A stretch of 64,000 nucleotides of DNA from positions 86,618 to 150,617 of the forward strand of contig JAJFJD010000056.1 of NCBI GenBank assembly GCA_021774335.1. The letters run 5' to 3'. The position numbers and the translations under genes are program-made. Positions 62,079 to 64,000 of this stretch are shown in pieces. This DNA comes from Alphaproteobacteria bacterium. GTDB taxonomy: Bacteria; Pseudomonadota; Alphaproteobacteria; UBA8366. Each line of letters begins with the position of its first letter. Position 1 is the first letter of the stretch. The notes beneath the pieces are model-generated. The model was not told where the DNA came from and did no database searches. It worked only from the letters and a program-made list of their open reading frames with translations.

Positions 62079-63911
62079 ATGCATCTCAGAAACTGGCAAC
62101 AGAAAATCATCGACAAGTATCCGTCGATCATACGCCAACACCGCCGATTTATCCTGAAAGCGCCCACCGGCGCCGGCAAGACCGTGCTCGCGAGCGAGAT
62201 CGTCGAACGGTTCTACCAGGGCAAGAAGATTATTGTGCTTTGCCACAGGCTAGTGCTGCTGGAACAGCTCGAAAAAGCTCTTGGCGAGAAACACAAGGTT
62301 CGCAAGTTAGCGGTTTCCGACACTGGACCCGCTTTCGAGGATTACGACATTTTGCTCTCGACCAATATGCGGGCAAAAGATGTTTTGGCGGATGCCGTAC
62401 CGAAGGCAGACCTCATCATCGTGGACGAGGCGCATCGCGTATCGCCGAACGGAACCGGCTATAAGCGGATTATCGACGATTTCAACCAGCGTGGAAAAAC
62501 CGAGGCGCGGTTCCTGGGCCTGACGGCCTCACCCGAACGCCGGACCGGCGATCAACGTGACCAACTCAGTCTTGCGTTCGAAGCAATTATTGATTGCGCG
62601 AATATCGAAGACCTTATCGAAGAAGGCGTTTTGGTGCAGCCGGTCTATCGTCCCCATTTTGTGCATGATCTGGATTTGGGCAACATCGATATCAGTTCGG
62701 GCGACTTCCCAGTCGCAAAACTGGCCCCGGCCATCATTAAATCATCGATGATCGACTATGCGATCTGGAGCTATTGCGAGGAGCGTCTAAAGCTTTCAAC
62801 GAAACCTATCTCCGCCTGGTTCTGCGCCGATATCAGCGTCGCCAATGCGACGCTGGAGAGCATTCGCCAGTTCGGTATCAACGCTGCCATCGTTACCGCC
62901 CGCACACCAATTCGAGAGCGGATGAAACTACTGGCACGGCACGAGAGCGGTGAAATCGAGGCGATGGTGTCAGTGGGTGTACTCGCCGAGGGCTGGGACA
63001 ATCCGCATTGCAACATCATCGTTCATCTCAGGCCTACGTTGTCGAAAGTGCTGTGGGGTCAATCGGTGGGCCGCGGGTTGCGATCGGCGCCAGGTAAGGA
63101 CAAATGCATCGTCATTGATGTGAGTTCCAATTGGAGCACGTTCGGTCCAGTGGAAAAACTGGAATGGAGCCTATGGAGTCATCGACGTTCGTATATGCAG
63201 TACATGAACCGATTCAATTGGATAGGACAACAGCACACCGGCGAGAGCGGTAGTGCTGTCTATTTGCTGTGCAAAACCGAATTGCCGAATAGATTGCGAT
63301 GTTCTCACATCTACATGAAAGACGCCTATGAGGACGACACCTGTCCTGTCTGTGGCTCCTATGCCGCTGTCGACATTTACAAGGAACAGAAGCTCGATAT
63401 CGGTCTGAACGAACACGGACTGCACGAACTGTTCTTTGACCGTGTACCAAAGGTTTATGAAGAGATGGACCGGTCAGTCTGGAGCAGTCTTGGGCGCACT
63501 GCGTGGAATTCGGCGAATGGGAAAGAGCAGGTATTTCTCGCTTTCTGCATGGCTTTCCAGGAGGTTTCCAGCGAAACCACGCAAACTGAATCCGAATATT
63601 GGGATGTAGCCTTGGCGGCCGAAGCGCGCATTCGTCAGTATCTGGTTGAAAACAAAATCCAGATCGTGAAACAGAGCGATTTCAACCTCTCCTACCTCGC
63701 CGACGGGATGCTCGTCGGCAAAGAAATTCGTACGTTACAGGCGCATTATGGAATTTCGCTCTGCGGCACGGTGTTTCACACGCACACGAAGGACGAAAAC
63801 GAACGCAAATACCAGAAGGCGCTCAGAATCGCGGAAAGGCTCGCGCTGATAGGCTGCTCATCACAAGACGATCTGCCCTATTTCAACGCTGCCGATCATT
63901 TGGCAGCCTGA
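62079..63911 (+). CDS. DEAD/DEAH-box (SF2) helicase family protein
   Basis: A 610-residue protein. Walker A is APTGAGKT (residues 28-35), Walker B is DEAH (116-119), and the C-terminal helicase domain carries QSVGRGLRSAPG as motif VI. After about residue 400, cysteines in RCSHIY and CPVCGSY may bind zinc, and a ~150-residue helical C-terminal domain follows. This resembles helicases of phage, restriction or defence loci rather than housekeeping helicases. Next to the AT-rich stretch and at the window end, its partners are out of view. Confidence 0.82.
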   Translation: MHLRNWQQKIIDKYPSIIRQHRRFILKAPTGAGKTVLASEIVERFYQGKKIIVLCHRLVLLEQLEKALGEKHKVRKLAVSDTGPAFEDYDILLSTNMRAKDVLADAVPKADLIIVDEAHRVSPNGTGYKRIIDDFNQRGKTEARFLGLTASPERRTGDQRDQLSLAFEAIIDCANIEDLIEEGVLVQPVYRPHFVHDLDLGNIDISSGDFPVAKLAPAIIKSSMIDYAIWSYCEERLKLSTKPISAWFCADISVANATLESIRQFGINAAIVTARTPIRERMKLLARHESGEIEAMVSVGVLAEGWDNPHCNIIVHLRPTLSKVLWGQSVGRGLRSAPGKDKCIVIDVSSNWSTFGPVEKLEWSLWSHRRSYMQYMNRFNWIGQQHTGESGSAVYLLCKTELPNRLRCSHIYMKDAYEDDTCPVCGSYAAVDIYKEQKLDIGLNEHGLHELFFDRVPKVYEEMDRSVWSSLGRTAWNSANGKEQVFLAFCMAFQEVSSETTQTESEYWDVALAAEARIRQYLVENKIQIVKQSDFNLSYLADGMLVGKEIRTLQAHYGISLCGTVFHTHTKDENERKYQKALRIAERLALIGCSSQDDLPYFNAADHLAA

Positions 63912-63914
63912 CAG

Positions 63915-63939
63915 CCGCAAGTTCTGAGTAGCCTTGCGG
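63915..63939 (+). terminator. Stem-loop after helicase gene
   Basis: CCGCAAG and CTTGCGG form a seven-base stem with an eleven-base loop four bases after the helicase stop. There is no long T run, so termination strength is uncertain. Confidence 0.4.
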
Positions 63940-64000
63940 TCTTGGCGCTTCGTGGCGGAATGCAGCGGCGGGAGATATTGATTTGATTGCTGTCGCGGGC

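Noticed and set aside
1..64000. CRISPR arrays, insertion sequences and rRNA operons
   Set aside because: No regularly spaced repeats, transposase frames or rRNA signatures were recognised by eye; small or divergent examples could have been missed without a search.

Overview
The window is a GC-rich chromosomal segment of an alphaproteobacterium, most likely a Rhodospirillales-like environmental (possibly marine) organism. The evidence is a full hopanoid locus of the alphaproteobacterial type, a DUF4167-type small protein, and many substrate-transport and sulfur genes. No rRNA, tRNA, CRISPR array or insertion sequence was recognised.

Layout. 0-5.4 kb: end of an MFS transporter, aspartate dehydrogenase, a small secreted protein, an HD hydrolase, two tandem TauE/SafE exporters, and a Rieske ferredoxin with its FAD reductase. 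5.7-11.7 kb: a peptide-type ABC importer whose two ATPases are fused, translationally coupled to a metallophosphoesterase. 11.8-19.7 kb: a LysR regulator divergent from a TctBAC tripartite tricarboxylate transporter, followed by a DUF3604 protein and a formylglycine sulfatase. 19.7-23.8 kb: a Cys-rich small protein, an orphan acyl-CoA carboxyltransferase, a crotonase, a secreted protein and a MOSC protein. 23.9-27.3 kb: an ECF42-type sigma factor with its DGPF partner, two VOC proteins and a GST. Two copies of a promoter-like element mark the likely ECF42 regulon.

27.4-44.9 kb is the hopanoid/isoprenoid region: ispG, hpnC, DUF1499, a PhyH dioxygenase, dxs-hpnD-hpnE, shc-hpnG, hpnH, ispH, an operon of nucleotidyltransferase, CDP-alcohol phosphotransferase and hpnA, then hpnM. 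It combines three MEP-pathway enzymes with squalene synthesis, cyclisation and side-chain attachment. The CDP-alcohol phosphotransferase has Ala where the last motif aspartate is expected.

45-60.4 kb: a cyclophilin-like protein, a class III aminotransferase, a third TauE/SafE exporter, a HAD phosphatase, two lipoproteins, a small basic protein and a cold-shock protein. A C2/C3 sulfonate module follows: xsc (sulfoacetaldehyde acetyltransferase), an IclR regulator, a phosphate acetyltransferase, and further on a comA-like/comC-like two-gene operon. Queuosine genes (VUT transporter, queC), an LLM oxidoreductase and a gamma-glutamyltransferase-like protein lie between them. 60.7-64 kb: a small membrane protein, an AT-rich stretch, a short DUF4167 protein and a DEAD/DEAH helicase, which looks like the edge of an accessory region.

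The main themes are hopanoid membrane-lipid synthesis with dedicated precursor supply, and sulfonate/sulfate-ester metabolism (three TauE/SafE exporters, sulfatase, Xsc, Pta, ComA/ComC). All assignments come from reading motifs and context; no database search was run.
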